This document shows positions 33,201 to 43,398 of a stretch of DNA of 64,000 bases, piece after piece. The DNA is from Pseudorasbora parva (lineage: Eukaryota; Chordata; Actinopteri; Cypriniformes; Gobionidae), in contig NC_090186.1 in assembly GCF_024679245.1 (NCBI RefSeq), positions 32,263,446-32,327,445 of the forward strand, in the 5' to 3' direction. The translations under genes were made by a program, and so were the position numbers. Below the pieces are notes generated by a model. That model was not told the DNA's origin. It did not search any database and saw only the letters and a program-made list of their open reading frames with translations. Numbering within the stretch: position 1 is the stretch's first letter; the number at the start of each line of letters is the position of its first letter.

Positions 33201-36200
33201 TGCCAGCACACTAGGCTACCACCCAAAATGTCTGTAAAAAGGGATTAGGATGGATATTATGCTTGCCCATTTTGACACAAAGCATTTAAATCCAGCAATC
33301 ATTTCCATGCACCTAATCCATATTTAACGCAGCATATACCATTGAGATGTGCCACCAAAATGACACGAGGAAAAGCACCGGCTTAAACCATCAGACCTTA
33401 TGAGCATGTAACAAACAAATAAAAGTCATGTAACTTCCAAAAATGTGCTGGTCAAAATGAGCTTTTGTGTATTAAGATGATCATTTTAATATGTTGTGGA
33501 CACAGTAAGTAAAATATATAAAATGACAAATGCTTTAACAGTTGCATTACTGAGATGTGAATTTCACGCTCGATGTACCATTACTGGGGTCTGCGACTGT
33601 AGTCGGAACAAAAGGTCTTATGACATGTCTTATACCACTCAGCGCTCAATTGAGTGGACATACTCTAGCTTTTAGGCAAGATAAAAATAAAGCAAGTGCC
33701 ATTATTTGCTGAGCTGGTGAAAAACATTATCTCATCATTGCTGTCACTCCACATTACGTGCAGTGGTATGATCGGATGAATTCACATGTGTGCATCTTGC
33801 CCACTGCGGTCCTAAGGGCAAACATACACTTTCTACGCATCAATGTACATTCCAGTGCCTTTGTGTTTCTTTCAAATTCGTCTGAATTTGATTTAGGGAT
33901 ATTCAAAACATACAGAGACGGCAGAGGCACAATGATTGCTGCTTCTAGTTTGGGCAGAGAGCATGTGATTCAGAGCATTATAATATGATGGTTCATAGAC
34001 CTGACATGCTATAAGCTGTACGGGAGATGTGGAGGCACGTCAGACAATCAGAGATTTGAAACCGTAATCCTCAGAAGCAAATAGAGAGTTAACATGTTCA
34101 GGTCTTTTGTAAATTGGCTGGATCGCTCGGAAACACAGATTAGCAATAGCTAATCACTTTCAATGCTAGACCCATTTAGAACCTCAATTCAAATGTATTT
34201 AATTCACCCTTTTCAATTAATTTAGCTTTCTCTATTTTGGAAAGGGACTTTTTAAGCCCTAAATTCTTTTACCATTTCAATATACACTTGTGTAAATACT
34301 AGGGATGCAGCTATTTGTTTATAATTTTTATGTTATTGCAAAAAAATGGATAATATTAAAATCTACATTTTATTCTATTTTATAGTAGCCTATAAATCTA
34401 GACGGACCCTCGCGGCAGCAAATCTAATCTGCCCTCGAGTGTCGTCTAGCAACTCTCAATACCCTTCTGAGCTGTAATCTCCAAACTCTTGCCAGGCCAA
34501 TCACATCGTAGAGTCGGTGGGCGGGGCCATAATGACGACGGCCGAGTTGCGTTTGTGTGCTTCCAGTAAACACAGAAACTGGCGAACGGCGGTCTTTTGA
34601 ATCAGCTCTGACCGCGACTCTGGAAGACTTGGAGTTAAGCCTTTCTCTGAGAAAAGAATAAAGAACGGCACTGAAGTCATTCTTAAAAAGGGAAGATGTG
34701 TTCGGAGTTTTGCCTACCGGATACGGTGAATGTTTAATCTATCAACAAGCTCTGTTTCACCTTCGTTGCTCTGGTTGGTTATAGCGCTATCCTATCGTGT
34801 GCAGAGGGAGTTTGAAAGACAACCTTTTATCCCGCCCCTCGGATTGAGCCCTGTCAATGGTGAGTTTTCAGACCAAACATCTTGATGTGTGGGTCTGGCT
34901 TGTCAGGCTAATTTTATAGAGCTGCAATTAATCATTAAAAGATCGCTGACTCGATTCAAACACCCATGCAGTCTCATTCCTAATCCTAAATGACCCTGAT
35001 TAGCTTGTGTCTATTAAAACTTCACACTGAAACATCTGAGGTGACACTGCCATTGGACCCAAGAGAAAGCCATCATCATGCATTGGTATAAAACAGCTTC
35101 ACAACGTGTTACAAATATTCATATTTCAGAAGTACTGGGATAAAAGTTTATAGTTCGGTTATAAACAGTGATGTCTACGGAAGCGATCAAATCAGAGCGT
35201 TACTTTTTGAAAGTAACAACGTTTCAAATAACAACTGCATCGATTACATCATTGTGCCAGTAGGTCGCAACAAGATATTGTTCAAAAACTCTGATTCATC
35301 CATTATTGAAATAACTGAAGTATTTGAGTGAGAATCCTTCATTTAAACAGCCCCCCACCCCCCGTCCCCAAATAATTAAATTAAGATGAATTAAACAGTG
35401 TAAATAGACTGTAAATTCCATGTTATTTTATTTATCTGTCGATTCAGAACTGTGATCTGTTTGAAACAAAAAACATGATTTTCAATTTTTCCAGAATCAT
35501 GTGCAAATTATGAAAGGAAATATACTAACAACAAAATTTATAATTTTAAATCCTAATAATGAATTAAGGTACTGCAATATTATAAAACATAAAAAAAGCA
35601 AAACATTAAGTGGTGATGGCAAAACTATGAGGAAGTGTATTTAAATGACCAATGATTGGTACAATAAATACAAATAAAAAAGAAAAACACTGGCTGATAT
35701 AGTCTATATTTCACAGATTTATTCTCAGATCTATCTGAGATGCAAAAAGAAAAAGGGAAAACAAGAAGGCAAACAGAAGAAACCTAGAAGTCACCTTTGA
35801 AATGTGTCCATTCACAAGAAACCACATTTATTCTTCCCCGCCTCTACCCATAAATCCAGAGTGCACATGCCTTTCTCTGTGAACCCCCACTTACCCATTG
35901 ATAAGGAAGTTTGTGTCCTCATAGTGAGATTTATATACTTAATAACGCAATACCAATTATTATTTTAATTGTTTATAAATTCTCATATTCCGTTCTGACT
36001 GGTTTTCCCTTTTCTACCGGTCACTATTTAAGACAGAGTTCCCTTAACGGAATTCAACTGCACGACCATGGCAACCAGCGATGCATAAACGCCGGTTTGC
36101 GGGAGGGGTGTAATGGAGAGAGGTCAGAGTGCGAGTGACGACCACCTCCTGAGAGAGAAAGCCTGATCTTTTGTTGCAATACAATTGGGATCCGTTTCCC

Positions 36201-39184
36201 CGGCAACCGCAGTACCTTGCGTGGGGGGAGGGATGAAAAAAAGAGAGGAGGGAGTGGAGAGAAACAGACAGAGAAAAGAGGAAGGGACAAAGACGAAGAT
36301 ATGGATGGGAAATCAATAGTCAACCCTGCCATTCCAATAAAGATTGTCCTAATGCTTATGCATTAATAAATAATTGTGCATAAATGATACAAGCTAGGCT
36401 AACATATATTTTCCTTGTTTACAATTCTGTGGAACCATTTAGGATATGCAAAACAATATGATTTTCCATATTGAACGCATGTTTTTGCTTATCAGTCTTG
36501 GATAATTAAATGTCTGAAGAAAATGTGAGATGTTCAGATAACTTCAAACTTCAAAGTCATAGCACCTCGCATAAATATCTAAAAAAAAGAGAAGAACTCC
36601 CAAACAATGTACAGCTGTTATCATTTGGCTCTGAGTTGCCAGATTGCATTACGACTGCAGGATTCCCCTAATGATCACATCATGGTAAAAATAACACAAG
36701 GACAAGGTCAAAGTATCTTTGCATGTCTGACAAAAGGGGGAGGAAGTTTAAAATAACTAGATGTCAGACTACATCAATCAGTGCACCTGAAATGCTAAAT
36801 ATGATTAGCTTTACCAAGCATTCTCTTTGCATGATCCGTTCAAATTCTCCCCGAACCTTCCTATTACTGCAAACAACCACAACAATCCCAGAAACATCCC
36901 TGTAGGCAACTGTCCCACTTTACAAATGAGGTTACCCAGAGTTCAGAGCAAGATGTTGCCACTGGTTTTACAGTGGTTTTCAATCGGAAAGCAAGGATGA
37001 TTAATTTTCTCCTTATGAAGCCAGAATGAAATCATTGGTTGGCAGCTCAAGATTAGTTCATTCGTATCATCATTACCACCTTCTAGTCATTGATGTCAAT
37101 CGTTTGTAATAAAATTAGTAAAAGCTATTCGCCATCCAAATCCCGGTTATTCAGCCGACTTAAAGCGACAGTTCACCCAAAAATGAAAATTCTATTATCA
37201 TTTACTCACCTACTCATTCCAAACATGTATGAGTTGTTTTCTAATTCTGTCAAACACAAAATAATTTGAAAAATGTTGGTAACCAAATAGCTGACTTCCA
37301 TAATAAAGCAAATTCATTTCAGCGGCACTAATTTTACTAACGCGCGATTAATGCGGCGTACATTTTCTGTTTGATCCGTGGCCTAGCCCGTAGTTGGAGA
37401 AACTGAGATAAGCTATAGACGTAAAGGATGCAGCAGCAAACATTAATAGGGAAAAAATGGGTTAACATTAACATTACTATTCTGAAACAAGTGCAGTTGT
37501 AACGTACGCAACCATATTTTCTGTTTAACTTTTATTAGACTCCAGGTCAAAAGAAAAGTGCGTTTTTACACTGAGCACATTCTCTGCAGTCCGAGCACAA
37601 TGTGTGAATACACTGCAAGCTCAATCTCGCCCATGTCCGAGGTATATCATTAACACCATCACCACTTACAGTACAGGTTTTATTGAACTAAATGCATTAC
37701 AGTCGGCTAAAACGAATACGCAGGTTACTTTTCTGAACAAGAGCACCCCCGAGTCCGTGTTTCTCACACTGTTCACGTGAATCGCAGCACAGTTAGGCCT
37801 GTCGCGATGGTCAATAAATCAATTAATCGCACGATTTTAAAAAAAGCTCGATAATTTTTCCAGCCACGATAATTTCCATTTGAATGCTTGTTTGTTTTCC
37901 TCTCTCGCTGACCGCGCACCTCGCCCAGTTACAAAATTTGAAGTGTGCACCGCCAAGCGAAATAGGGTCTCGCGCACTCCGCGTTGATGTTATTTTTGCC
38001 GCACGCACCCTCACGCTCGTGTGGACGCTTCGACTATAAACAAGGCTTAAAGCTACACTGAAGTTGGTAGTTCAATAAATGCATGTTAATTCTTCAGTTC
38101 AATCTTTGTGAGCTAAAAAGGCACATAAGTTCCTGTAGAGATAGCAACACACATTCTCCTTTTTTTGCCAAATAAATGAAAAGCATGTCATGTCAATGTT
38201 TTCTCTCTTGCTGTATCAAAATCTCACCTAGCTTTCCTCAGATATGGCCAAGTCAAGTTCAGTTTGTGCATGATTACATGATGTAACCATTTTTTTAAAT
38301 TATTCTAAATTGTGGATAATTAAGCTATATATCATATGCTGAAGTAAATTTCTGGTGTGTTAATGACTAAAAGAAAAAAACAACAACAACAATTTTACAG
38401 AACTGAAAACTGTGACCCTAAAACCGTATTATGAACCGGACCGTGTTTTTTTTTAACCGTGCCGCCCCTAATATGCACCTAAAACGCAATCATCAGTTGC
38501 AGTTTTTATCAATTTATTTATTGTTTTTGGTATTTATTCAAGTGCATTTTTTGTAAACAGACTAAGAGTTCATTGCTTTTATTGTTTTGGGTTGTTTTTT
38601 TTCATTTATTGTGGATATTTAGAATGTTTTCCGTTTTCAGTGTTAAATAGTCTTTAGAAACAAAAGTTAATTTATCTTTGAAAAGCTGTACCTGCATCAT
38701 TATGCCATTATCATTATTTTAGATGAAAAATACAATATTATTGTTTATTGCAATAATTTCTTAGCCAATGTATCATCCAGCAAAATTTGTTACCGTGACA
38801 GACCTAAGCACAGTTTGTCACACACACACACAAAATATCGGCAGTTCAATAGGGAACACACATCTCTTAAAGGGGCCACACTATATTCGTTACAACCTCC
38901 TCCAGGTATGGTCTGGTACTGGAGCGCTCACAGGCTCACATTACAGCTTTTACATTATCAATTTTTCATATGAACTGTGCCCTGTTCTGAACTAAACTGC
39001 CAGTGTAAAAACTCCCTTTATTTATATTCTTAGATTGAAAGAAATCACTGCTTATTCAGAATTTTTAAGCTTAGGCTTAAGAGACATGAACAAGTTCTTT
39101 GAAAAACATCTGTGACCTTTGATACATGTCTAGTCTTCATGCTCTGAGTATGGTTTCACTATACTTACTTATTTGCATAAGGCA

Positions 39185-39244
<60 letters not shown>

Positions 39245-40797
39245 TACATACACCTTTTTTGCACATTTTATTTATTTAAAAAAAAATGTATTATGCATGT
39301 TACATGTGATTTTTGATTATCATTCAAATGCTTTTAAAAATAATCCTTTGTGCAATAGTAAAGGTATCTATACTTTCTGTTTGTGTTTGCTCTGGTTACA
39401 GTGCAAAAGGTTATGTAACGCCACATTTCCACACAAATGTACATGAGGATGAGCAGATGGGTTGCCTCGGCTCAACTCCGTCTATTCAGTTTTCCTTCTC
39501 TTTCTTTTCATCTTTAATTTTCTGTTCCATCCCTCTGTTGTACTGACCGGACCGGGGTGAATAAGTTAAAACCTTATGACTGAGGACAGCAGGTTTTAGA
39601 TAACGCTTATAGCGCTGTGTGTGTTCAACAGATACACTGGCCACTGTAACAAGCTAATGCAGATGTTCTCAGTTGGGCTCGGCTGAATACTGCGGCCCGG
39701 TAAAGAGGATTAACCATCGGCTTGAATCAATTCAGGCGTTACGGCTGCCGATACAAAGATTATAGAGCAATCAAAATAAACAACGCATCCAAGCATCATA
39801 AACTGCTCATAACATCTACCGCTGTGGCTTATACTAGCAAGCCGTTGTAAAGGAACCTTGTTATATAAACACTTATAAGATGCTTATTTCGTCACGGCCG
39901 CATGCAAAAGAGGACTGGATTTTTTTTTTTTTTAAACAGCACGATACTTCAGAAATCAAGACACAGCAGACAGCCCCGTAGAACAGATTAAAGATTAATT
40001 TCCCTTTAAACGTTTCGGTAATGTGATCTGAATTATCTGCAGGGCACAAGAAAGAACTGGGTCAAATCCAAAACGACAAATCTTCCATGCTGTTGGTATT
40101 CGTTTTGAAGCAATGCGCTTTACAGTTTGTATTCAGTGTTTCTCAGAGGGAAGATAAAGATAAACTGCACATTAAAGTGATATATGGCAAAGGGGTTTCC
40201 CTGCATTTTCTAGACTCAAAAGTTTCAAACCATTTCTCTGCTTGCATTATTTTCCACACCATTTATGAAAGAATTATATATGAATGGCATGCATATATGC
40301 ACAACACACTTCTATATGACTGCTGTTGAGGTCACGCAGTTATTAGAGCATGATAAATAGAACTAGTCCTACACTCTCAGAAAAAAGGTACAAAAGCTGT
40401 CCTTAGTGGGACCCTTTCAAAAGGTACTGTTATGTAACATTTAGGTACTAATATGCACCTTTTAGGGGTAAATAAGGTACAAAACAATAATCTACACTCT
40501 GTCACTGGGGCAGCTTTTGTACCTTTTTCCCTTAGAGTGTATGTTAATGTAGTGCAATTTGATCACATCGTTTAAACAGTCAGCCTGTGTCATGTGGTTT
40601 ACCTCCATGGCGAGAGCAGCGGTCTGCTGGTCATAGTGATTGAGAAGGTTGGGCATGAAGGTGGTATTATAGGAGAGACCCTGGCACATCCTTAATGTGA
40701 TAGGCTCACAGGTAAACATGCTATGGCTCCCAGCAGCTTCCAGGTTGATGGCCGTACATGTCGTCAGCATGGAGTATAGAACCCAAATGAGATCCAT
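23963..40797 (-). CDS. fzd3: fzd3, Frizzled-3 Wnt / planar-cell-polarity receptor, complete
   Basis: Seven-transmembrane class F receptor acting at the plasma membrane in planar polarity, axon guidance and neural crest signalling. Coding exons on the minus strand: 40797-40603, 31783-31587, 31506-30489, 27453-27305, 26083-25838 (or from 26086) and 24215-23963. They total 2058 nt, or 685 residues plus 3 nt of stop; human FZD3 is 666. Order: signal peptide, ten-cysteine CRD, linker, seven TM helices, KTCFEW Dishevelled-binding motif (about 504-509), and a Ser/His-rich cytoplasmic tail with the [12 protein letters not shown] block typical of FZD3, which rules out FZD6. The start is the ATG at 40797 because it has a perfect Kozak context (GCCATGG) and gives a normal signal peptide. 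An in-frame ATG 72 nt upstream would add 24 residues that look non-homologous. Whether this is fzd3a or fzd3b is open. Confidence 0.96.
24216..25837 (-). other. fzd3 last intron
   Basis: AT-rich intron with family X repeat fragments (24540-24620, 24960-25400), short TG/CA stretches near 24722 and 24880, and the SINE fragment at 25650. No exon recognised. Confidence 0.7.
25650..25730 (+). repeat. tRNA-derived SINE fragment
   Basis: Box B GGTTCAAATCC at 25673-25683 followed by CACAATGCCTGACCAC, in the fzd3 intron on the opposite strand to the gene. The upstream half is decayed. Same general type as the copy at 7551. Confidence 0.45.
25838..26083 (-). CDS. fzd3: fzd3 coding exon 5: proximal cytoplasmic tail, tandem NAGNAG acceptor
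   Basis: Encodes [60 protein letters not shown] and [20 protein letters not shown]. The Ser/Thr block is a phosphorylation-rich region diagnostic of FZD3. The acceptor reads TCAGCAG: splicing at the distal AG (exon from 26083) gives KKDAVHE, which fits the human spacing; the proximal AG (from 26086) adds one Ser, KKDSAVHE. About 130 bases upstream on the sense strand are almost pure C/T. Confidence 0.93.
26087..26220 (-). repeat. 130-bp polypyrimidine tract before fzd3 exon 5
   Basis: Plus strand is nearly pure purine (GGGGGGAGGAGGACGGGAAA and onward), so the fzd3 sense strand is C/T-rich right up to the acceptor at 26087. It could act as an unusually strong PTB/U2AF binding region. Confidence 0.7.
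26750..26832. repeat. (ATAAT)n microsatellite
   Basis: Tandem TAATA pentamers, about 14 units with small interruptions, in the fzd3 intron 26087-27304. The rest of that intron is AT-rich with a family X fragment (26830-27120). Confidence 0.9.
27305..27453 (-). CDS. fzd3: fzd3 coding exon 4: TM7 and KTxxxW motif
   Basis: Encodes [32 protein letters not shown] and [19 protein letters not shown]7 is followed at once by KTCFEW, the Lys-Thr-x-x-x-Trp motif that recruits Dishevelled. It ends in phase 2 after GA (donor GTGAGT), so the next residue is completed by the following exon's acceptor choice. Confidence 0.95.
27454..29834 (-). other. fzd3 intron, repeat-bearing
   Basis: 27454-28900 shows no exon or transposon end I can name. 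28930-29830 is a family X repeat copy (TCAGCAAGGACGCACGC to ATGCAACCTTAATGC) split by the element at 29108-29592. Confidence 0.6.
29108..29592. mobile_element. MITE with GTTTCCACCGAGCGGTACGG end
   Basis: Left end CTGTTTCCACCGAGCGGTAC; right end ACTGTACTAAACCACTCGGT, an imperfect and shortened inverted copy. The inside shows GAATGGTACC and GTACCTAGCACAGTAGTCCG. Related palindromic elements are common in teleosts. It interrupts a family X copy whose two sides rejoin as ACAATAATATTA / GGCAGCACAACTG. Target duplication not resolvable. Confidence 0.6.
29843..30480. mobile_element. hAT-type non-autonomous element beside fzd3 splice donor
   Basis: Perfect 15-bp terminal repeats TAGAGGTCGACCGAT, with exact 8-bp target duplications ATTCTTAC at 29835-29842 and 30481-30488. 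Eight-bp duplications and TAGAG-type ends indicate the hAT superfamily. 638 bp, no transposase ORF. The right duplication is the first eight bases of the fzd3 intron after exon 3, read on the minus strand as GTAAGAAT. Confidence 0.9.
30489..31506 (-). CDS. fzd3: fzd3 coding exon 3: linker, TM1-TM6 and most of TM7 region
   Basis: A 1018-nt exon encoding [41 protein letters not shown], then the transmembrane block ([90 protein letters not shown]) and [16 protein letters not shown]. The donor AAG|GTAAGAAT is immediately next to a hAT-type element at 29843-30480, whose 8-bp target duplication is exactly the first eight intron bases. The other strand carries a long open frame here (30897-31538), a shadow of this exon. 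Confidence 0.96.
31587..31783 (-). CDS. fzd3: fzd3 coding exon 2: core of CRD
   Basis: Begins [20 protein letters not shown] and continues [20 protein letters not shown], ending [14 protein letters not shown]. It holds most of the CRD cysteines that form the disulfides of the Wnt-binding groove. Acceptor CATACAG, donor AGCAG|GTACAG; ends in phase 2 within the Arg codon. Confidence 0.95.
34386..34910. mobile_element. non-autonomous DNA element with 9-bp target duplication
   Basis: Direct repeats ATTTTATAG at 34377-34385 and 34911-34919 flank a sequence starting TAGCCTATAAATCTAGACGG and ending GGGTCTGGCTTGTCAGGCTA, with TAGCCT / AGGCTA at its tips. It is GC-richer than its surroundings. A 9-bp duplication suggests Mutator-like elements, although a hAT with a shifted border is not excluded. 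Confidence 0.65.
37794..38806. mobile_element. hAT-type non-autonomous element, copy 1
   Basis: Target duplication AGCACAGT at 37786-37793 and 38807-38814 (exact). Ends TAGGCCTGTCGCGATGG and, inverted, TAGGTCTGTCACGGTAAC. The body shares long stretches with the copy at 53437-54541 in the opposite orientation, e.g. ACATAAGTTCCTGTAGAGAT. No transposase. Confidence 0.85.
39187..39245. repeat. (TA)n(CA)n microsatellite
   Basis: About 25 TA units grading into CACACATACA in the fzd3 intron. Confidence 0.95.
40372..40539. mobile_element. TA-flanked MITE, second copy of the GGTACC family
   Basis: Ends CACTCTCAGAAAAAAGGTAC and, inverted, CACTCTAAGGGAAAAAGGTA, flanked by TA at 40370-40371 and 40540-40541. 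The inner TGTCACTGGGGC block is shared with 16927-17186. It is 64 bp from the fzd3 exon 1 donor. Confidence 0.8.
40603..40797 (-). CDS. fzd3: fzd3 coding exon 1: signal peptide and start of CRD
   Basis: 65 codons. [20 protein letters not shown] is a hydrophobic signal peptide. It is followed by [20 protein letters not shown] and [18 protein letters not shown], the conserved start of the frizzled CRD with an N-linked glycosylation site (NTT). The donor reads GAG|GTAAAC and the exon ends in phase 0. A TA-flanked MITE (40372-40539) lies 64 bp into the following intron. Confidence 0.95.
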
Positions 40798-41570
40798 GGC
40801 ATGTCCGACTTGCCGTGACTTGCAAAGGACGATTATATCAAGAAAATCTGAGCTCCGCCATTCCTTCAATAATTATCTGTTGGTTGACACAAGACTGAAA
40901 TCGCACGAATATGCTTCTCCATTTTGCTGTGGCAGATCCAGAATTTTTCAGTGTGTTTCCAGAATTCTGTGTGGGTATGACTGGTTCCCATGCGTTTATG
41001 AGAGGTACAGTTTCATCTGTGTGAAAGAGAGCACCAAATGTCACATCTGAAATGAGCAGGCTAACATTAATTATTCATGACTACGGTGACACTTTGTTCA
41101 AACATGGAAAAATCTTCTGGATATCTCTCAAGGCGTGGGAAACGATTTCAAAGTGAACAATGCATGATCAAAAGCCCTGCCATATTATAGTGGCAGCAAA
41201 TAAAAGATGCTTTATAAGTGTATTACCTATGGGAAACGTCGTGCATTCAGTGTAAATGAAAATAGAACATTATAACCTCATGAACAATATAATAGAACAC
41301 AGTATTAACCTGCTAAGAACTGAATTATGTTCCATGATTTACTTCAACTCTAAACTACCATTAATAACAGTTAATAAATAAAACAGTTTATGATTAAATT
41401 TAAATATTTATTGCTTAATAATTGAAATTTAATAACTTTGAAACAGTTAAACTATTGTTGATGATATATTTTGTAGTTTTACAAGATGGTACGATGGTTG
41501 ATTTCAAAGAAGATTGTCAACATAGAGCACAAAAAGTGATGTTTACAGGAATAGACACTGCATCTAAAAG

Positions 41571-41573
<3 letters not shown>

Positions 41574-41637
<64 letters not shown>

Positions 41638-41638
41638 A
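41574..41638. repeat. (CT)n(CA)n microsatellite
   Basis: TCTC repeat of about 22 units then CA repeat; upstream of fzd3 coding exon 1. Confidence 0.95.
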
Positions 41639-41725
41639 ATTATTTTAATTATGTTTTTGATGCTGCTTTGTGCCTGACACATATACTAATTTAATTCCGA
41701 TTTAATTTAATTAAAGACCCTCATT

Positions 41726-41726
<1 letters not shown>

Positions 41727-41797
<71 letters not shown>
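41727..41797. repeat. (CA)n microsatellite
   Basis: About 35 CA units. Together with the CT/CA tract 90 bp away it forms a double microsatellite upstream of fzd3. Confidence 0.95.
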
Positions 41798-41799
<2 letters not shown>

Positions 41800-42161
41800 T
41801 GCTTTTATATGGGCTACCGGCATTCTGCACAACCTGGATTGTAACGTTACTTTCATTAATAACCTGTGCTAAAATGTTATTCTTTGTATTTTATTTTATT
41901 TCTTTTTGTTTGTTTTATAATTTAACATGAAAGCTGTCGCTTTTTCATCAAAAATCCAAATAAAGGCGAACAACAGATAGCCCTTTCCATTATTAACAGA
42001 TGAGACCCTATCCGTTGAGAGGCGTGTGCAGCATTCGCTGTATCGAAACGATCCCTTCAAAATAGGTGTCTGGTGTACTCTTGATGCGTATTATTCTTAT
42101 TTTTACTTAAACATGTTCCTGTGCCTAATTAATTTTGATTATGATAAAAAGTCCTTCTTAC

Positions 42162-42470
42162 CTTTTGAGTTGAAAGCATTCACGTGCGGGACCCCACTTC
42201 GCTTCTCTAACAATACGAGCCCTGTGTGTCTTTCTGCAGGTTTTTGCGGATTTGTACGGGCGCGCGCATTTGACGATGACGCGCGACGAATATTGCTCTC
42301 ACTCAATATAAAAGCATCTTAGAATTTACGTCACTGGATAGAGCGTGGAAAAAACAAATTCGGTAGGCAAAAAGAGAACGACTTGGGTTTATCCACGGAT
42401 ATCATCATTGCAATGGCCTGGGGCTGTTGGGAGCGTCTTCGCACTATAATGAAATGAAGTTGGCGCTGCG
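42162..42470 (-). other. fzd3: candidate non-coding exon 1 of fzd3
   Basis: On the minus strand the sequence AACTCAAAAG|GTAAGAAGG forms a strong donor at 42162/42161. It is preceded by a CpG-rich stretch (GCGCGCGCC, TCGTCGCGCG around 42250-42300). This would make a 5'UTR exon spliced to an acceptor upstream of the start codon exon (between about 40800 and 41000). The 5' end is a guess. Confidence 0.45.
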
Positions 42471-42999
42471 GATTCGTTGTTGCCAGGAATTATGGGCGTG
42501 TGTTTATTAGTGGGAAGTCCGACTCACTTTCGCGATTCGGTTCTTTCAGACAGTTCATTTCAAAGAATCGATTCGTAATTGCGTCATCGGTTCTCGGTTT
42601 TACAGATTTACACCTACGGTCCATTAACAACGTGTATTACGTTCGTGCGTTTAAAATAGTTTGTTGCAGTCACGAGCCTACATTTCATTTGTGTTTACAT
42701 TTAACAATGTTAAATTTGTATTTTTCAGTAAGTTCTGTTTATTAAAATTAATTGATAATTTTAATTGATAATAAGTCTAAACACATGTCGTGTATACATA
42801 GATATCAAATCAATATTTGGTAACGCTCACAGATTTCTTTATTCAGAGAGTCTCTAATACTGTGTACATGCAGCCTTACTTCAGTTATTTTTGTAATTTT
42901 TAGTCAAATCCTTGACTTCAAATACTAGCGAATCTGTTTTGTGAACCGATTCATTTGTAAAAGATCCGACAACAACGATTCGTTGGGTCAGTGTTTGGA

Positions 43000-43155
43000 A
43001 AGAGGCGGGACAGATTGAGAGGGAGTGAGATTGCTATGGAGACTGGTAAACTGTACCGAGCAGGAAGAGCAAAACCATCTATATCGAATCAGTAAACCTT
43101 TAATGGTTCCGTTATAATAGCTAACGTGTATTTTGGGTTGACGTTGCTGCAAATG
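43000..43155 (+). other. fbxo16: candidate non-coding exon 1 of fbxo16
   Basis: Sequence from a GGCGGGAC patch to AAATG|GTAGGT at 43155/43156, followed by a 135-bp intron with an ATTTCCGCAG acceptor at 43290. The 5' boundary is not determinable from sequence. Confidence 0.4.
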
Positions 43156-43292
43156 GTAGGTTTGATTCTTTTGCTTTTATAGGCTACTGTAATGTTCTAG
43201 GCTATTTTATTGTTGTTTGTGTGAAAATCACAGCACATTTGTTTGCCTTAACATGATGTTGTGGTGCCTATATGACTGAGATTTCCGCAGGT

Positions 43293-43398
43293 ATGATTGG
43301 ATGGAGCTGAAGGTCAAACGCCTGTACTTCAATCAAAGATGCCCCAAGCCCCCAGCACAAAAATGCAGACCAAACTGAGCACCTGGACACCTCTAAAT
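43293..43398 (+). promoter_or_regulatory. two upstream ORFs before the fbxo16 start
   Basis: The exon that carries the start codon has ATGs at 43293 (six codons including TGA) and at 43301 (overlapping the true start at 43339 in another frame, stopping at about 43378). Both come before the main ATG if the acceptor at 43290 is used, so translation could be damped. The main ATG context (AAAGATGC) is moderate. Confidence 0.45.

Larger units (their letters stand above)
31784..40602 (-). other. fzd3 first long intron (8.8 kb)
   Basis: Between CRD exons. Holds the elements at 34386-34910, 37161-37300, 37794-38806 and 40372-40539, plus (TA)n at 39187-39236 and a purine-rich patch at 36135-36300. 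In 31850-34370 I see nothing beyond AT-rich DNA and short A-runs; likewise most of 34920-36000 and 39240-40370. Confidence 0.7.
42160..43160. promoter_or_regulatory. shared CpG-rich head-to-head promoter region, fzd3 / fbxo16
   Basis: The two genes diverge here. CpG-rich patches (42235-42300, 42430-42500, 42960-43075) stand out from AT-rich neighbours. Inside lies a palindrome-like repeat of GATTCGNTTC motifs (42532-42560 and 42940-42990), probably an old MITE. No TATA box is assigned to either gene; a CACTCAATATAAAAG at about 42299 is a weak candidate on the plus strand. Confidence 0.5.

Noticed and set aside
36044..36332. two overlapping minus-strand ORFs of about 90 residues, Ser/Leu/Pro-rich
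   Set aside because: Come from a purine/pyrimidine-biased tract in the fzd3 intron; no splice sites or homology.
40797..40869. upstream in-frame ATG of fzd3 as the true start
   Set aside because: The added 24 residues (MKEWRSSDFLDI...) would put charged residues before the signal peptide; the downstream ATG has a perfect Kozak context.
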